A stretch of 64,000 nucleotides of DNA from Hymenobacter sp. J193 (GCF_024700075.1 NZ_JAJONE010000006.1:1-64000), one strand, 5' to 3'. Shown: positions 18,630-28,521, counted from the first letter of the stretch. Notes: generated by a model from the letters alone, not told the origin. A program made the numbers and translations.

Positions 18630-18659
18630 TGAACAACCTTTCATAATTACATACGTTCA
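18630..18659. promoter_or_regulatory. Operator-like site before the sulfite exporter
   Basis: TGAACAACCTTTCA (18630-18643) matches TGAACAAAGTTTCA at 16509-16522 at 12 of 14 positions, and a GTTCA half-site follows at 18655. It lies 28 bp upstream of the exporter start, between the terminator and the gene, where a promoter is needed. Confidence 0.45.
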
Positions 18660-18670
18660 CCCGTTCCCGC

Positions 18671-19489
18671 ATGTTTCACTACCTCGGTTACTTCGCGGCT
18701 ATCTTCATTGGCCTTTCGCTCGGCATTATGGGCGGGGGCGGCTCCATCCTCACCGTGCCGGTGCTGGTGTACCTGATGGGCGTGAGTCCGGTGCTGAGCA
18801 CGGCCTACTCGCTGTTCGTGGTGGGCTCTACCTCCGTAGTAGGCGCCTGGGGCTACTTCCGCAAGGGGCTGGTGTCGCTGAAAACGGCCGTGGTCTTTCT
18901 GCTGCCCTCACTGCTGGCCGTGTTTGCGGTGCGCAAGCTGCTGATGCCCGCCATCCCGCACAAACTGTTCACGCTGGGCAGCATCGTGTTCACCAAGGAC
19001 CTGCTGGTGCTGGTATCCTTTGCCGTGCTGATGGTCGTAGCCGCTGTCTCCATGATTCGCAGCAAGCAGGCCGAGGTCGTGCTCGACGAGGAGTTGCACC
19101 GGAAGCACGCCTTCAACTATCCGCTCGTGCTGGGAATTGGCCTGGTGGTGGGCACGCTCACGGGCTTTGTGGGCGCGGGTGGCGGCTTCCTGATTATTCC
19201 GGCCCTGGTGCTGGGGGCCCGCCTGCCCATGAAGCTGGCGGTGGGCACCTCGCTGGCCATCATTGCCCTGAACTCCCTAATAGGTTTCACCGGCGACCTG
19301 AGCGCGGGCACGCCCATTGCCTGGTCGTTTCTGGCGGGCTTCCTGGCCTTCGCCCTCGGCGGCATCGTTTTGGGAACCTACCTGGCCCGCTTCATTCCGG
19401 GGGCCAAATTGAAGCCCGCTTTCGGCTGGTTCACGCTGGCGATGGGCACGTTTATTCTCACCAAAGAGCTGCTGTTTCATCATCCCTAA
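18671..19489 (+). CDS. TauE/SafE-family sulfite/sulfonate exporter
   Basis: A 272-residue membrane protein with about eight hydrophobic segments in two homologous halves. The first contains [20 protein letters not shown] and the second contains [19 protein letters not shown]. These paired glycine-rich motifs define the TauE/SafE family, which exports sulfite or organosulfonates. Placed directly before a persulfide dioxygenase, which makes sulfite, it most likely removes that sulfite. Confidence 0.9.
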   Translation: MFHYLGYFAAIFIGLSLGIMGGGGSILTVPVLVYLMGVSPVLSTAYSLFVVGSTSVVGAWGYFRKGLVSLKTAVVFLLPSLLAVFAVRKLLMPAIPHKLFTLGSIVFTKDLLVLVSFAVLMVVAAVSMIRSKQAEVVLDEELHRKHAFNYPLVLGIGLVVGTLTGFVGAGGGFLIIPALVLGARLPMKLAVGTSLAIIALNSLIGFTGDLSAGTPIAWSFLAGFLAFALGGIVLGTYLARFIPGAKLKPAFGWFTLAMGTFILTKELLFHHP

Positions 19490-19534
19490 CTACTCTCCAT
19501 TCCACTTTCTCTCACCCGTTTTTTCGTCCCAACC

Positions 19535-20890
19535 ATGAAAATCGAACAGTTTGAAGACAAAGGCCTGGCTCACTTTTCCTACGCCATCCTGAGCGAGTGC
19601 GCCCGCGAAATCGTGCTCATCGACCCGGCCCGCAACCCGCAGCCCTACTACGACTACGCGAAGGCGAATGACGCCAAAATCGTCAGCATCATCGAAACGC
19701 ACCCCCACGCCGACTTTGTGAGCAGCCACCTGGAAATTGCCCAGGCCACCGGCGCCGTCATCCGCGTGAGTAAGCTGCTGGGGGCCGATTACGCCCACGA
19801 AGCCTTTGATGAAGGCCAGGAGTTCACGGTGGGCAAGCTCACGTTCCGCGCCCTGAACACCCCCGGCCACTCGCCCGACTCTATCAGCATCGTGCTCAGC
19901 CGAGAAGGCAAGGACGAAGCCGTCTTCACCGGCGACACGCTCTTTATCGGCGACGTGGGCCGCCCCGACCTGCGCGAAAGCGCCGGCAACATGACCGCCA
20001 AGCGCGAAGAGCTGGCAGGGCAGATGTACCACTCGCTGCGCGACAAGCTCATGCCCCTGGCCGGCACGGTGCTGGTATACCCCGCCCACGGCGCGGGCAG
20101 CCTCTGCGGCAAGGCCCTGAGCGGGGCCAACAGCAGCACGATTGCTGACGAGAAGTTTGGCAACCCCATGCTGCGGGAGCTGAGCGAAGCGGAATTTGTA
20201 CAAGAGCTGCTGGCCGACCAGCCCTTCATCCCCAAATACTTCGGCTACGACGTGGCCCTGAATAAGGCCGGCGCGCCCGACTACGCGCCCAGTGTGCAGC
20301 GGGTGCCGCGCCTGGCCGCCGGCACGACGCTGGAAACCGGTGCGGTTGTCATCGACACCCGTCCCGAAGCCGAGTTCAAAAAGGGGCACGCGGACGGAGC
20401 CATCAACATTCAGCAGGGCGGCAAATTTGAAACCTGGCTGGGCTCCATCGTGGGACCGGAAGAGTTGTTCTACCTCATTGCGGCCGACGAGGCCACGCTC
20501 GAAGACCTGATTCAGAAAACCGCCAAAATCGGCTACGAGCCGCTGATTAAGGGCGCGCTGGTAGGAACCCCCGCTACCGAGGCCACCATGCCCATGCTGG
20601 ACGTGGCGCAGTTCCGCCAGCACCCGGAGCAGTACACCATCGTGGACATCCGCAACGCCACCGAGCACCGCGACGAGCCCATTTTTGCCGGCTCCCTCAA
20701 CATTCCGCTGCCCGAGCTGCGCGAGCGGGCCAGCGAGATTCCGACCGATAAGCCGGTGGTGGTGCATTGCGCGGGTGGCTACCGCTCGGCGGCCGGCAGC
20801 AGCATTGTGGCTGACGCCCTGCCCGGCACCAAAGTGCTGGACTTGAGCGAGGCCGTGAAATCCTTTCAGCCCGCTTCGGCAACCCACTAA
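19535..20890 (+). CDS. Persulfide dioxygenase fused to two rhodanese domains
   Basis: The N-terminal ~250 residues are an ETHE1/persulfide dioxygenase-type metallo-beta-lactamase fold: the metal motif reads ETHPHADF, followed by TPGHSPDSI, FTGDTLFIGDVGRPDL and VYPAHGAGSLCG. Two rhodanese domains follow. The first (VIDTRPEAEFKKGHADGAIN) lacks the catalytic Cys, having YLIAADEATLEDL at the loop. The second has an intact active loop, VVVHCAGGYRS. ETHE1 enzymes oxidise glutathione persulfide to sulfite, and rhodaneses move sulfane sulfur. The fusion couples the two steps in the cytosol. Confidence 0.92.
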   Translation: MKIEQFEDKGLAHFSYAILSECAREIVLIDPARNPQPYYDYAKANDAKIVSIIETHPHADFVSSHLEIAQATGAVIRVSKLLGADYAHEAFDEGQEFTVGKLTFRALNTPGHSPDSISIVLSREGKDEAVFTGDTLFIGDVGRPDLRESAGNMTAKREELAGQMYHSLRDKLMPLAGTVLVYPAHGAGSLCGKALSGANSSTIADEKFGNPMLRELSEAEFVQELLADQPFIPKYFGYDVALNKAGAPDYAPSVQRVPRLAAGTTLETGAVVIDTRPEAEFKKGHADGAINIQQGGKFETWLGSIVGPEELFYLIAADEATLEDLIQKTAKIGYEPLIKGALVGTPATEATMPMLDVAQFRQHPEQYTIVDIRNATEHRDEPIFAGSLNIPLPELRERASEIPTDKPVVVHCAGGYRSAAGSSIVADALPGTKVLDLSEAVKSFQPASATH

Positions 20891-20983
20891 TCCCTTTGAC
20901 GGGTTGGCTCCGGCAGCCGTGCCGGGGCCCCTATCCGCTCATTCTCACACTTTCCGTTTCCCTCCCACTCAAATTCCTCCGCC

Positions 20984-21325
20984 ATGTTCGGTTTCAATAA
21001 ATCCGCCGCTCCTGCTTTTCAAAACCTGACGCCCGCGCAGTTTGCCGAGGGCCTGCGCCAGCCCGGTGCGGTGCTGCTGGACGTGCGCCGGCCCGACGAA
21101 TTCGCCGCCGGCCACCTGCCCGGCGCGGTCAATATTGAAGTCACCGCGCCCGACTTCGGCCAGCGCGTGGCGGCCCTGGATAAAACCAAGCCCACCTACG
21201 TGTACTGCCGCAGCGGAGCCCGCTCGGCCAATGCCGCTGGTCAGCTTACCAGCGCCGGCTTCGCGCAGGTCAGTAACCTGCTCGGCGGCGTGCTCGACTG
21301 GCCGGGACAACTCACTACTAAATAA
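20984..21325 (+). CDS. Single-domain rhodanese sulfurtransferase
   Basis: A 113-residue rhodanese with [21 protein letters not shown] and the catalytic loop [13 protein letters not shown]. It should transfer sulfane sulfur between low-molecular thiols and proteins in the cytosol. It lies between the dioxygenase-rhodanese and the first YeeE-type transporter in a plus-strand run, consistent with a joint sulfur route. Confidence 0.92.
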   Translation: MFGFNKSAAPAFQNLTPAQFAEGLRQPGAVLLDVRRPDEFAAGHLPGAVNIEVTAPDFGQRVAALDKTKPTYVYCRSGARSANAAGQLTSAGFAQVSNLLGGVLDWPGQLTTK

Positions 21326-21355
21326 GTACGCTTCTTCATCTCGACTTCTGTTTTC

Positions 21356-21916
21356 ATGCTTGAACTCCTGCAACAACCCTGGCCCTGGTACGTGGCTGGC
21401 CCTTTGATTGGCCTGACGGTGCCCGCGCTGCTGCTCGTAGGCAACAAGGCCCTGGGTATCAGCTCCTCGCTGCGTCATGTCTGCGCCGCCTGCGTGCCGG
21501 CCGGCATCCCTTTTCTGACCTATAACTGGCGGGCCGAAATCTGGAACCTGGTGTTCGTGCTCGGCATTGCGCTGGGCGGCTTCATCGGCTACCGCGTGCT
21601 GGGCCACCCCGACGTTATCGGCATCTCGGCCGCCACCGTGCGCGACCTGAAAGCCGAGATGCACCTGACCGACTTCTCCGGCCTGCTGCCCCGCGAGTTG
21701 TTCGCCCTGGAAAATCTGGCCAACTGGAAAGGCTGGGTGTTCCTAGTGCTGGGCGGCTTTCTGGTGGGCTTCGGCACGCGCTACGCCGGCGGCTGCACCT
21801 CGGGCCACGCCATTTCGGGCCTATCGAACCTGCAATGGGTGTCGCTGGTGGCCGTCATCGGGTTCTTTGCCGGTGGCCTACTGATGACCTGGATTATTTA
21901 CCCGATGCTGTTCTAA
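21356..21916 (+). CDS. YeeE/YedE-family sulfur-compound transporter (first half)
   Basis: A 186-residue membrane protein of the YeeE/YedE (TsuA-like) family. The hallmark is [19 protein letters not shown] near residues 140-160, whose Cys in GCTSGH lies in the thiosulfate path of known TsuA proteins. A second Cys pair occurs at [10 protein letters not shown]. It forms a pair with the smaller protein at 22577, as often found in Bacteroidota. Uptake of thiosulfate or another sulfur compound is the family role. Confidence 0.88.
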   Translation: MLELLQQPWPWYVAGPLIGLTVPALLLVGNKALGISSSLRHVCAACVPAGIPFLTYNWRAEIWNLVFVLGIALGGFIGYRVLGHPDVIGISAATVRDLKAEMHLTDFSGLLPRELFALENLANWKGWVFLVLGGFLVGFGTRYAGGCTSGHAISGLSNLQWVSLVAVIGFFAGGLLMTWIIYPMLF

Positions 21917-21935
21917 TCCTCCTCAATTCTCGTTC

Positions 21936-22580
21936 ATGGAAGCTTTTGCGCCAAGTGCCGTCGATTTCTGGGATGCCCGCTACGCGGAGGAGGCCTATGC
22001 TTACGGCACCGAGCCGAACACCTACTTCCGCCAGCAGTTGGATGCGCTGCCGCCCGGCCGCCTGCTGCTGCTGGCCGAAGGCGAAGGCCGCAACGCGGTG
22101 TACGCCGCCAAGCGCGGCTGGGAAGTAACGGCCGTGGATTTCAGCGACGAAGGCCGCTCCAAAGCCCTGCGCCTGGCCGTAAGTCAGCGCGTGCGACTCC
22201 AGTACCGAGTAGCTGACCTCACCGCCCTCGCGTGGCAGCAGGCCGGCTACTATGATGCAGTGGGCCTCATTTACGCCCATTTTTCCCCGGTTGACCGCCA
22301 GGCGGTTCACGCCGCCGCCGCCAGCCTGGCCCCCGGCGGACACCTTTTACTCGAAGCCTTTAGCCCCCGGCAGCTTGGTCTGCCCTCGGGCGGCCCCAAG
22401 TCCGCCGAACTGCTTTACGAGCCGGCTACGCTGGCCACCGACTTTGCCGGGCTGACGCTACTCGAAAACCACGAGTTGGGCGTGGTGCTGCACGAAGGCA
22501 GCTTCCACGCCGGCCCCGCCAACGTGGTGCGCCTGCTGGCCACCCGCCCTTCCACCCCCGAATCCACCAACTCCCTATGA
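21936..22580 (+). CDS. Class I SAM-dependent methyltransferase (TehB-like)
   Basis: A 214-residue Rossmann-fold methyltransferase. The SAM-binding motif appears as RLLLLAEGEGRNAVYAAKRG, followed by VTAVDFSDEG and DAVGLIYAHFSP. It resembles the TehB/thiol-methyltransferase-like proteins of sulfur operons. The substrate is unknown; methylation of a thiol or sulfide is suggested by neighbours only. Its last bases overlap the next gene's start (ATGA). Confidence 0.82.
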   Translation: MEAFAPSAVDFWDARYAEEAYAYGTEPNTYFRQQLDALPPGRLLLLAEGEGRNAVYAAKRGWEVTAVDFSDEGRSKALRLAVSQRVRLQYRVADLTALAWQQAGYYDAVGLIYAHFSPVDRQAVHAAAASLAPGGHLLLEAFSPRQLGLPSGGPKSAELLYEPATLATDFAGLTLLENHELGVVLHEGSFHAGPANVVRLLATRPSTPESTNSL

Positions 22581-22987
22581 AATACCTCAAATACCTAGTG
22601 CTGGGCACACTGTTCGGCATTATTCTCACCAAAAGCGAAGTTGTCAGCTGGTTTCGGATTCAGGAAATGTTCCGCTTCCAGAGCTTCCACATGTACGGCG
22701 TCATCGGCTCGGCCATTCTGGTGGGCATGATTTCCATTCAACTCATCAAGCGCAACCGCCTCAAGTCGATTGACGGGGAGGAAATCAAGATTACCGACAA
22801 GAAATTCAACCACGGCATCTGGATTGGGGGCTTCATCTTCGGCCTCGGCTGGGCGCTCACCGGGGCCTGTCCTGGCCCGCTGTTCGCGCAGCTGGGCAGT
22901 GGCATTGGCTCGGCGGCTGTCCTGATTCTGGCCGCGCTGGCCGGCACCTGGACCTACAGCGCCCTGCGCGAAAAGCTTCCCTACTAA
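22577..22987 (+). CDS. YeeE/YedE-family sulfur-compound transporter (second half, DUF6691-like)
   Basis: A 136-residue membrane protein with four hydrophobic segments and the motif GWALTGACPGPLFAQLGSG, the counterpart of the GCTSGH motif in its partner at 21356. In Bacteroidota the two halves are commonly encoded together. It overlaps the methyltransferase gene by 4 bp, so translation is probably coupled. Confidence 0.85.
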   Translation: MKYLKYLVLGTLFGIILTKSEVVSWFRIQEMFRFQSFHMYGVIGSAILVGMISIQLIKRNRLKSIDGEEIKITDKKFNHGIWIGGFIFGLGWALTGACPGPLFAQLGSGIGSAAVLILAALAGTWTYSALREKLPY

Positions 22988-23007
22988 CCCTTTCCGCCAC
23001 GCCCGTC

Positions 23008-24445
23008 ATGCTTCCCCGCTGGCTCCTGCCGGGCGTTGCGCTACTCATCGGCGCACGGCCCGCTCATGCCCAATCCGCTCCACCTGATACGCTGCTGCGG
23101 CACGCTGCCCCGGCGGCTATCGCTGCGCCTCCGGCCCCGTTGGCAGCCGATTCCACCGCCCCGCTTAGCTTACCCCAGGCCCTGCACCGGGGTACCTTCA
23201 GCGGCCACATCCGCACCGTGTTCATGGCCACGCTCAACCGCAGCACTGCCCCCGACTATTACGCCCACGGCGTGGGGGCCGGCCTACGCTACGAAACCCA
23301 AGCCTGGCACGGCTTGCAGGTGGGCCTAGAAGGCTTCTTTCTGAAAAAGCTGTATGCCAGTTCGCTGGCCGCCGAGCCGGGCCGCCCGGAAAGCCGCTAC
23401 GAACTGAGCCTCTTCGACCAGGAGCACCCGCACAGCCGGGAGTTGCTGCACCAGGTGGAGGAACTGTGGGTACGCTGGCAGGCCCGACCGGGCTGGCAGC
23501 TCACCTACGGCCGGCAGCAACTAGACACGCCCCTGCTCAACTCCCAGGACTCGCGGCTGAGTCCCAACTTCGTGCAGGGCCTGTGGGTAGTAGGCCACCT
23601 CAACGCGGCCACTACCCTGCAGGGCGGCTGGCTGACGCACGTCGCGCCCCGTTCCACCGACCGCTGGTACCGGCTGGACGAGGCCGTGGGCCGCTACTCA
23701 ATGGGAGTAGCCCCCGACAGCAGCCGGGCCAGCTACCTGGGCCGGGTCCGCACGCACGGGCTGGCCGTGCTGGGGCTGCGGCGCACACTGGGACCGCACA
23801 CCACCGTGCAGGCCTGGCAGTATTTTGCCGACCACCTGCTGGCCACCAGTTGGCTGGAAGGCACCCGGACTCTGACGCGCCCCGCCGGCACCTGGACGGT
23901 CAGCGGCCAGGTGCTCTGGCAGCACAGCCTAACCAACGACGTGGAAAGCCCGCCCAGCCACCGTTACTCGGAGCCCAGCGAACAGGCCCGCGTCCTGAGC
24001 ACCCGCCTGGCGTACCAGCGGCGGGCGTGGCAGGTGGCCGCCCAGTACACCCGCGTCTCGGCCCACGGCCGCTACCTGTTTCCGCGCGAGTGGGGCCGCG
24101 AGCCGTTTTACACCACCCTGCCCCGCGAGCGGATAGAAGGAGCCGGCGACGTGCACGCGCTGGGGGCCAGCCTGGCCTGGCAACGGCCGCACGCCCCCGG
24201 CTGGAAGCGGGCTATGGCTACTACAACCTGTCGAAGCAGGCCCGCCTCAACAAGTACAGCCTGCCCGACTTTCATCAGCTGAACCTCACGCTCACCCACG
24301 CCTTTGCCAGCACGGCCGATGGGCTGCGCCTGCGCACGCTGTACGCGGCCAGCTGGGGGCTGACCAAGCGAGCTACCGGCCCGCCCGAGTCGTCAACAAA
24401 GTGGACCTGCACCACCTGACCGTGGCGCTGGATTACGTATTTTAA
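23008..24445 (+). CDS. OprD-like outer-membrane porin, frameshifted twice
   Basis: A protein of about 478 residues after repair with a signal peptide (LLPGVALLIGARPAHAQ) and a barrel-like sequence: AGLRYETQAWHGLQVGLEGFF, then LTYGRQQLDTPLLNSQDSRLSPN, an OprD-type stretch. Two single G deletions break the frame near 24207 (AGYGYYNLSKQ follows) and near 24368 (ASYRPARVVNKVDLHHLTVA follows). With these restored the last strand ends in DYVF, as in barrels. It should let small anions or sulfur compounds through the outer membrane. Confidence 0.8.
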
Positions 24446-24458
24446 CCGTTTCTCCCCT

Positions 24459-24935
24459 ATGTACCTCATGTTTTCGCTCCGCTCCCTGCTGGCGTTTCTG
24501 TTCCTAGTCAGCCTTACCCGGCCGGCCGCCGCGCAAGTGCCGGCCGCCCCGGACAAGCCCGCGTTTATGGGGGCCGTGGCGAAAAAAAACCGCTACCGGG
24601 CCGTATATCAGCTCGACAGCGACGACCCCAAGCTTATCAAGCAAACCCTGCGCAATATGAAAAACGCGCTGGCCGACCCGCGCCTGCAAGGCAAGTTGCA
24701 GCTGGAACTGGTGGTGTTTGGCGGGGGCGTGGACGTGTTCCGCAAAAGCCAGCCCTACGAGGCCGAGCTACGGGCCTTGCAGCAACAGGGCGTCCTGCTG
24801 GCGCAAGGCCAGAACACGATGAAGGAACGCCAGATTAGCCCGGACGAGCTGTTTGCCTTCATTGCCTACGTGCCCACCGGCAACGGGGAATTGATTATCC
24901 GTCAGCAGCAGGGCTGGGCGCTGGTGCATCCATAG
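24459..24935 (+). CDS. Secreted DsrE/DsrF-family protein
   Basis: A 158-residue protein with a signal peptide (FLFLVSLTRPAAAQ) and a DsrE-like domain: YRAVYQLDSDDPKLIKQTLRN, LELVVFGGGVDVFRK, LRALQQQGVLLAQGQNTMKE and a C-terminal IRQQQGWALVHP. DsrE-type proteins carry sulfane sulfur or bind thiols. The usual catalytic Cys is not present in the central loop (QGVLLAQGQNTM), so sulfur carriage may be lost. It lies 13 bp after the porin. Confidence 0.82.
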   Translation: MYLMFSLRSLLAFLFLVSLTRPAAAQVPAAPDKPAFMGAVAKKNRYRAVYQLDSDDPKLIKQTLRNMKNALADPRLQGKLQLELVVFGGGVDVFRKSQPYEAELRALQQQGVLLAQGQNTMKERQISPDELFAFIAYVPTGNGELIIRQQQGWALVHP

Positions 24936-24957
24936 CTAACCTTTTTTCACTCCTTGC

Positions 24958-26248
24958 ATGAAAGCACCCCAACTCGGTCTGCGTGAAAACTGGCACCAGT
25001 TTGCGCTGCTGGTGCTCATCAACGCCTTCGTGGGCGGCATGGTGGGATTGGAGCGTAGCATCCTGCCCCGGCTGGCCGAGCAGGAATTCCACCTAGTGGC
25101 CCGCTCGGCTATTCTTTCCTTTATCGTTGTCTTCGGCCTCACCAAGGCCGTGGCCAACTACTACGCCGGAGCCTGGGCCAATAAGATTGGACGCAAAAAC
25201 CTGCTGCTCATCGGCTGGCTGTTTGGTCTGCCCGTGCCGCTGCTACTGCTCTGGGCGCCCTCGTGGGGTTGGGTGATTGCGGCCAACGTGCTGCTGGGGC
25301 TTAACCAGGGCCTGGCGTGGTCGAGTACGGTAGTGATGAAGATTGACCTCGTAGGGCCAAAGCAGCGTGGGCTGGCCATGGGCTTGAACGAGTCGGCCGG
25401 CTACCTGGCCGTGGCGGCTACGGCCTTCGCCTCGGGCTGGCTGGCCACCGAATACGGCCTGCGGCCCTACCCGTTCTACCTCGGCATCGTGCTGGCGGTG
25501 CTGGGTTTGCTGGGCTCGCTGCTGGTACGCGACACCCGCCACCACGTCGCGCTGGAAGCCGCGCAGGCCCCGACCACCCCCACTGGTCCGCCGCTGTCGT
25601 TCTGGGACGTGAGCTGGCGGCATCCCAACCTGGGCTCCGTCACGCAGGCCGGCTTGGTCAACAACCTCAACGACGGCATGGTGTGGGGTTTGCTGCCGCT
25701 GCTGCTGGCCAGCAAGGGCTTCACGCTCACGCAGATTGGTACCGTGGCCGCTGTGTACCCGGCCGTGTGGGGCCTGGGCCAGCTGGTCACCGGCCCGCTG
25801 GCCGACAAGCTGTGCAAGAAAGACCTGCTGTTCTGGGGTATGCTGCTGCAGGGCGCGGTGCTGCTGGTCATGCTGTTCACCGATGGGTACCCGGCGTTTC
25901 TGGGGCTGGCGGCGCTGCTCGGTGCGGGCACGGCGCTGGTATATCCCACGTTTCTGGCGGCGGTGGCTGAGTATTCGCCGCTACCGCAGCGGGCGCACAG
26001 CGTGGGCATCTTCCGCTTCTGGCGCGACGCGGGCTATGCCATTGGGGCGCTGCTGACGGGTGTACTCGCCGATGCGTTTGGCTTGGGGGGCGGCGCTGGC
26101 CACAATCGGCGGGCTCACGGTACTTTCCGCCCTGGTTATCTGGCGGCGCATGTATTGCCTGCCCGTTGCGAGTAGCGGAGAGTCGCCCCGGCACTGCGGA
26201 ACGCACCATTATGGACACTCTGTTTCCCCGCCGCTAGTCATCAGCTAA
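24958..26248 (+). CDS. MFS transporter, frameshifted near the C-terminus
   Basis: About 430 residues with twelve hydrophobic segments and MFS loop motifs (GAWANKIGRKNLLLIGWLFG in loop 2-3 and the related GPLADKLCKKDLLFWG in the second half). The frame breaks in the GGGGGG run at 26085-26090; removing one G gives FGLGAALATIGGLTVLSALV, a proper last helix, and the stop at 26248. The substrate is unknown. As last gene of the sulfur run it may export or import a sulfur compound. Confidence 0.85.
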
Positions 26249-26253
26249 AAAAT

Positions 26254-26294
26254 CACAAACGCCCGATTGCTCACTGAGCGGTCGGGCGTTTGTG
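26254..26294. terminator. Terminator closing the sulfur gene run
   Basis: A 13-bp inverted repeat, CACAAACGCCCGA with TCGGGCGTTTGTG, surrounds a 15-nt loop and begins 5 bp after the MFS stop. T residues follow weakly. Confidence 0.8.
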
Positions 26295-26495
26295 TTTGGG
26301 TTCATACCGGAATGAAGTATTTATGGTTGCTACCACTATGGCAAGGGCGACAGTCAGTTGCACAGCTTTTAATAGCTAAACGCTTGGCCCAGACAATAGG
26401 ACTTATCAGGTGAAGTATTGCAACCCTAGCATTGCACATTCCGTTAGTAAATCAAGCTATATTTTTTAGCTTTTCATCACCCAACATCCATAATC

Positions 26496-26702
26496 ATGGA
26501 CAGAAACGACAACCCAGGGAAGGGGCCCAACAACCCGGGCAATCCCAATCCGGGCAATCCCAATCCGGGTCAGCCCAATCCTCCGGGCAACCCTACACCT
26601 CCCGGTAATCCGACTGGTCCCGGACGCCCACCCGAAAAGCCTGAGCCTGGTCCTCACAACCCGCCCAAGCCCCCCAAAGACCGCCCCGTAGGATTGAATT
26701 AA
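26496..26702 (+). CDS. Short Pro/Asn/Gly-rich protein before the E2-E1 gene
   Basis: A 68-residue, fully low-complexity protein built of NPG and PNPG repeats, with basic C-terminal PPKPPKDRPVGLN. No globular fold is expected. It lies 7 bp before the E2-E1 fusion and reads in the same direction, so it is probably cotranscribed. By position it could be the substrate or a tag-like partner of the conjugation enzymes. It lacks a C-terminal Gly-Gly. The 200 bp upstream are AT-rich and hold no gene; no clear -7 box was found there. Confidence 0.55.
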   Translation: MDRNDNPGKGPNNPGNPNPGNPNPGQPNPPGNPTPPGNPTGPGRPPEKPEPGPHNPPKPPKDRPVGLN

Positions 26703-26709
26703 CAGCCAT

Positions 26710-28521
26710 ATGCCTACTGCCCCTTGGTTTGAAGCCGAACCTGACCGGCTTGAAAGGGAGCTTCAAGCCCTGATTGCGCACGGCGTTGCTCCACTGGTGG
26801 ACGCAGCGGCTCGCAGTCAGGGCATTTTGAAGGTATCCTTTACGATTGACGGTTCCAATCCTGCTTTTAACTTGGCTGGGTTAGTAGAATCGGTGCAACT
26901 GGAAGCAACCTACCCGGACAACTACCCCTACTTCCGTCCGGAAGTGTTTGCGTTGAATATCGCTCTGCCCCGTCACCAGAACCCCATTGGCAAGAACCTG
27001 TGCTTGCTCCCCCGGTCGGCTGCCCATTGGGAGCCCCGTTGGAAATTGGCCACCTATCTGGTTTCGCAACTGCCCAAAGTTCTACAGAAGGGCAACATTC
27101 TAGACCCCGCCGTTCTGGCCACCGACCAGGACGAGCAGGCGGAACCGGCCAGTGAGTTTTTTGCCCATTCCCATGCGCCGGTGATTTTTGATGAAGCAGG
27201 GTTCGAGCAAACCAGTGTGCCGACTGCTCCCATTACGATTCTGGGCCGCCTGCAAATTGGCGTGCCCCGGAAGGCCGGGCTGTTAACGCGGATGGCCGCG
27301 CTGGAAACCACCGATGTGGCGGGCGTCGTTCGTAAGCTGCCAAAGGCCTTGTGGGACGTTTTCCCTACCCAGTTTTCTGGCCACTTGGTCCGTCTCAATC
27401 AAGCTCCGCCTTTTGCCCACGCGGGAGAAGGGCTGAACTGGCTCCTAGAACTAGCCAAGTCACAGGGCCTCACTACTACGTTTCAAAGCAAAGCTGTCCC
27501 TTTAGCCAAAGGCGGGATGCTTCGACGGGTAATTGGGCTGCAATTTCCGGAAGAGATTGCGCCTGGTCAGATGGGTATGGGATGGCTGTTTCTCATCGAG
27601 GGAACTATCAAAGAAACGGTAATGGGTCCCCGAGGCAAGCCCGTTGAAGTAGCCCAATCTCATTGCTTTTACGGCAAAGCATCCCGAATCAGCCCCACCG
27701 ACGCTTTGCTTCGGGTTCCTGCCGTCCATGCACTTCATCAGCGGACCATTGCTGTGGTTGGGCTCGGCGCATTGGGGGCACCGATGGCGCTGGAATTTGC
27801 CCGCAATCAAGTTGGGAAGCTCCGGCTGTCAGATTACGACCACGTCGAGCCCGGGCCGACCGTGCGCTGGCCTCTGGGAATAGCCACTGCCGGCCAACTC
27901 AAGGCAGAAGCAATTCATGAATTTATCTCGGCGCACTATCCGGCAACGCAGGTTCTGCCCATCTACCATAAAGTAGGGGGGCTACGCGGGGAAGGAATGC
28001 CTTCCGAGCAGGAAGTCATGGATACGCTGCTCACCGACGCCTCCTTACTGATTGATGCCTCCGCCGATAAAGGCGTTAGTCATTTCTTAGCGGAAACCGC
28101 CCGAGCGCGGGGCATTCCCTTTATTTCAGTGTATGCCACGCCGGGGGGCTGGGGCGGCATGGTCATGCGAGTAGCCCCCGGCCACACCCGGGGATGCTGG
28201 ATGTGCCTGCAGTACCATATGGATACGGGCGGCACCATTCCGGTACCAATCAGCGATGAAACGGCGGGGACCGTGCAAGCGCCGGGTTGTGGCGACATGA
28301 CCTTCACCGGTGCCAGCTTTGATTTGCAAAACGTGGTATTAGCAGCGGTGCGCCTCGCGGTTTCAACCTTAAGCTCGGGGGTAGCGGGCGGCTATGCTAC
28401 CACTCCGTGGGATGTGGGGGTTGTGCAACTCATGGATGCAGATGGCAGCTTAGTTGCGCCTGCCTGGAGTACGTTCCCGCTCGAAGTTCATCCGCTTTGC
28501 CCTTATTGCCACTGTGAATAG
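26710..28521 (+). CDS. E2-E1 fusion: ubiquitin-conjugating-like and ThiF-type domains
   Basis: The N-terminal ~130 residues look E2-like: YPDNYPYFRPEVF, then HQNPIGKNLCLLP, where Cys98 sits at the position of an E2 catalytic Cys, then WEPRWKLATYLVSQLP. A linker domain follows. The C-terminal half is a ThiF/E1 adenylation domain with the nucleotide loop VVGLGALGAPMA (residues 349-360), LSDYD (373-377), VRWPLG (385-390), Cys residues GCWMC (495-499) and PGCGD (526-529), and a Cys-rich end CPYCHC. The same E2-E1 order occurs in Cap2 of type II CBASS and in bacterial ubiquitin-like operons. There is no CD-NTase or recognisable ubiquitin-fold gene here. The gene end overlaps the JAB gene start. 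Confidence 0.85.
   Translation: MPTAPWFEAEPDRLERELQALIAHGVAPLVDAAARSQGILKVSFTIDGSNPAFNLAGLVESVQLEATYPDNYPYFRPEVFALNIALPRHQNPIGKNLCLLPRSAAHWEPRWKLATYLVSQLPKVLQKGNILDPAVLATDQDEQAEPASEFFAHSHAPVIFDEAGFEQTSVPTAPITILGRLQIGVPRKAGLLTRMAALETTDVAGVVRKLPKALWDVFPTQFSGHLVRLNQAPPFAHAGEGLNWLLELAKSQGLTTTFQSKAVPLAKGGMLRRVIGLQFPEEIAPGQMGMGWLFLIEGTIKETVMGPRGKPVEVAQSHCFYGKASRISPTDALLRVPAVHALHQRTIAVVGLGALGAPMALEFARNQVGKLRLSDYDHVEPGPTVRWPLGIATAGQLKAEAIHEFISAHYPATQVLPIYHKVGGLRGEGMPSEQEVMDTLLTDASLLIDASADKGVSHFLAETARARGIPFISVYATPGGWGGMVMRVAPGHTRGCWMCLQYHMDTGGTIPVPISDETAGTVQAPGCGDMTFTGASFDLQNVVLAAVRLAVSTLSSGVAGGYATTPWDVGVVQLMDADGSLVAPAWSTFPLEVHPLCPYCHCE

Noticed and set aside
19490..20887. Open frame of 465 codons on the minus strand
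   Set aside because: It lies opposite the persulfide dioxygenase-rhodanese gene; composition is Gly/Val/Arg/His-rich as in antisense frames, with no domain.
26710..28521. E2-E1 protein considered as ordinary ThiF/MoeB
   Set aside because: The N-terminal E2-like domain with a central Cys, the 603-residue length and the adjacent JAB gene do not fit a thiamine or molybdopterin enzyme.
26496..28521. Complete type II CBASS operon
   Set aside because: No CD-NTase gene and no nuclease or membrane effector of the usual kind lies beside the E2-E1 gene; the flanks are an MFS gene and the insertion.
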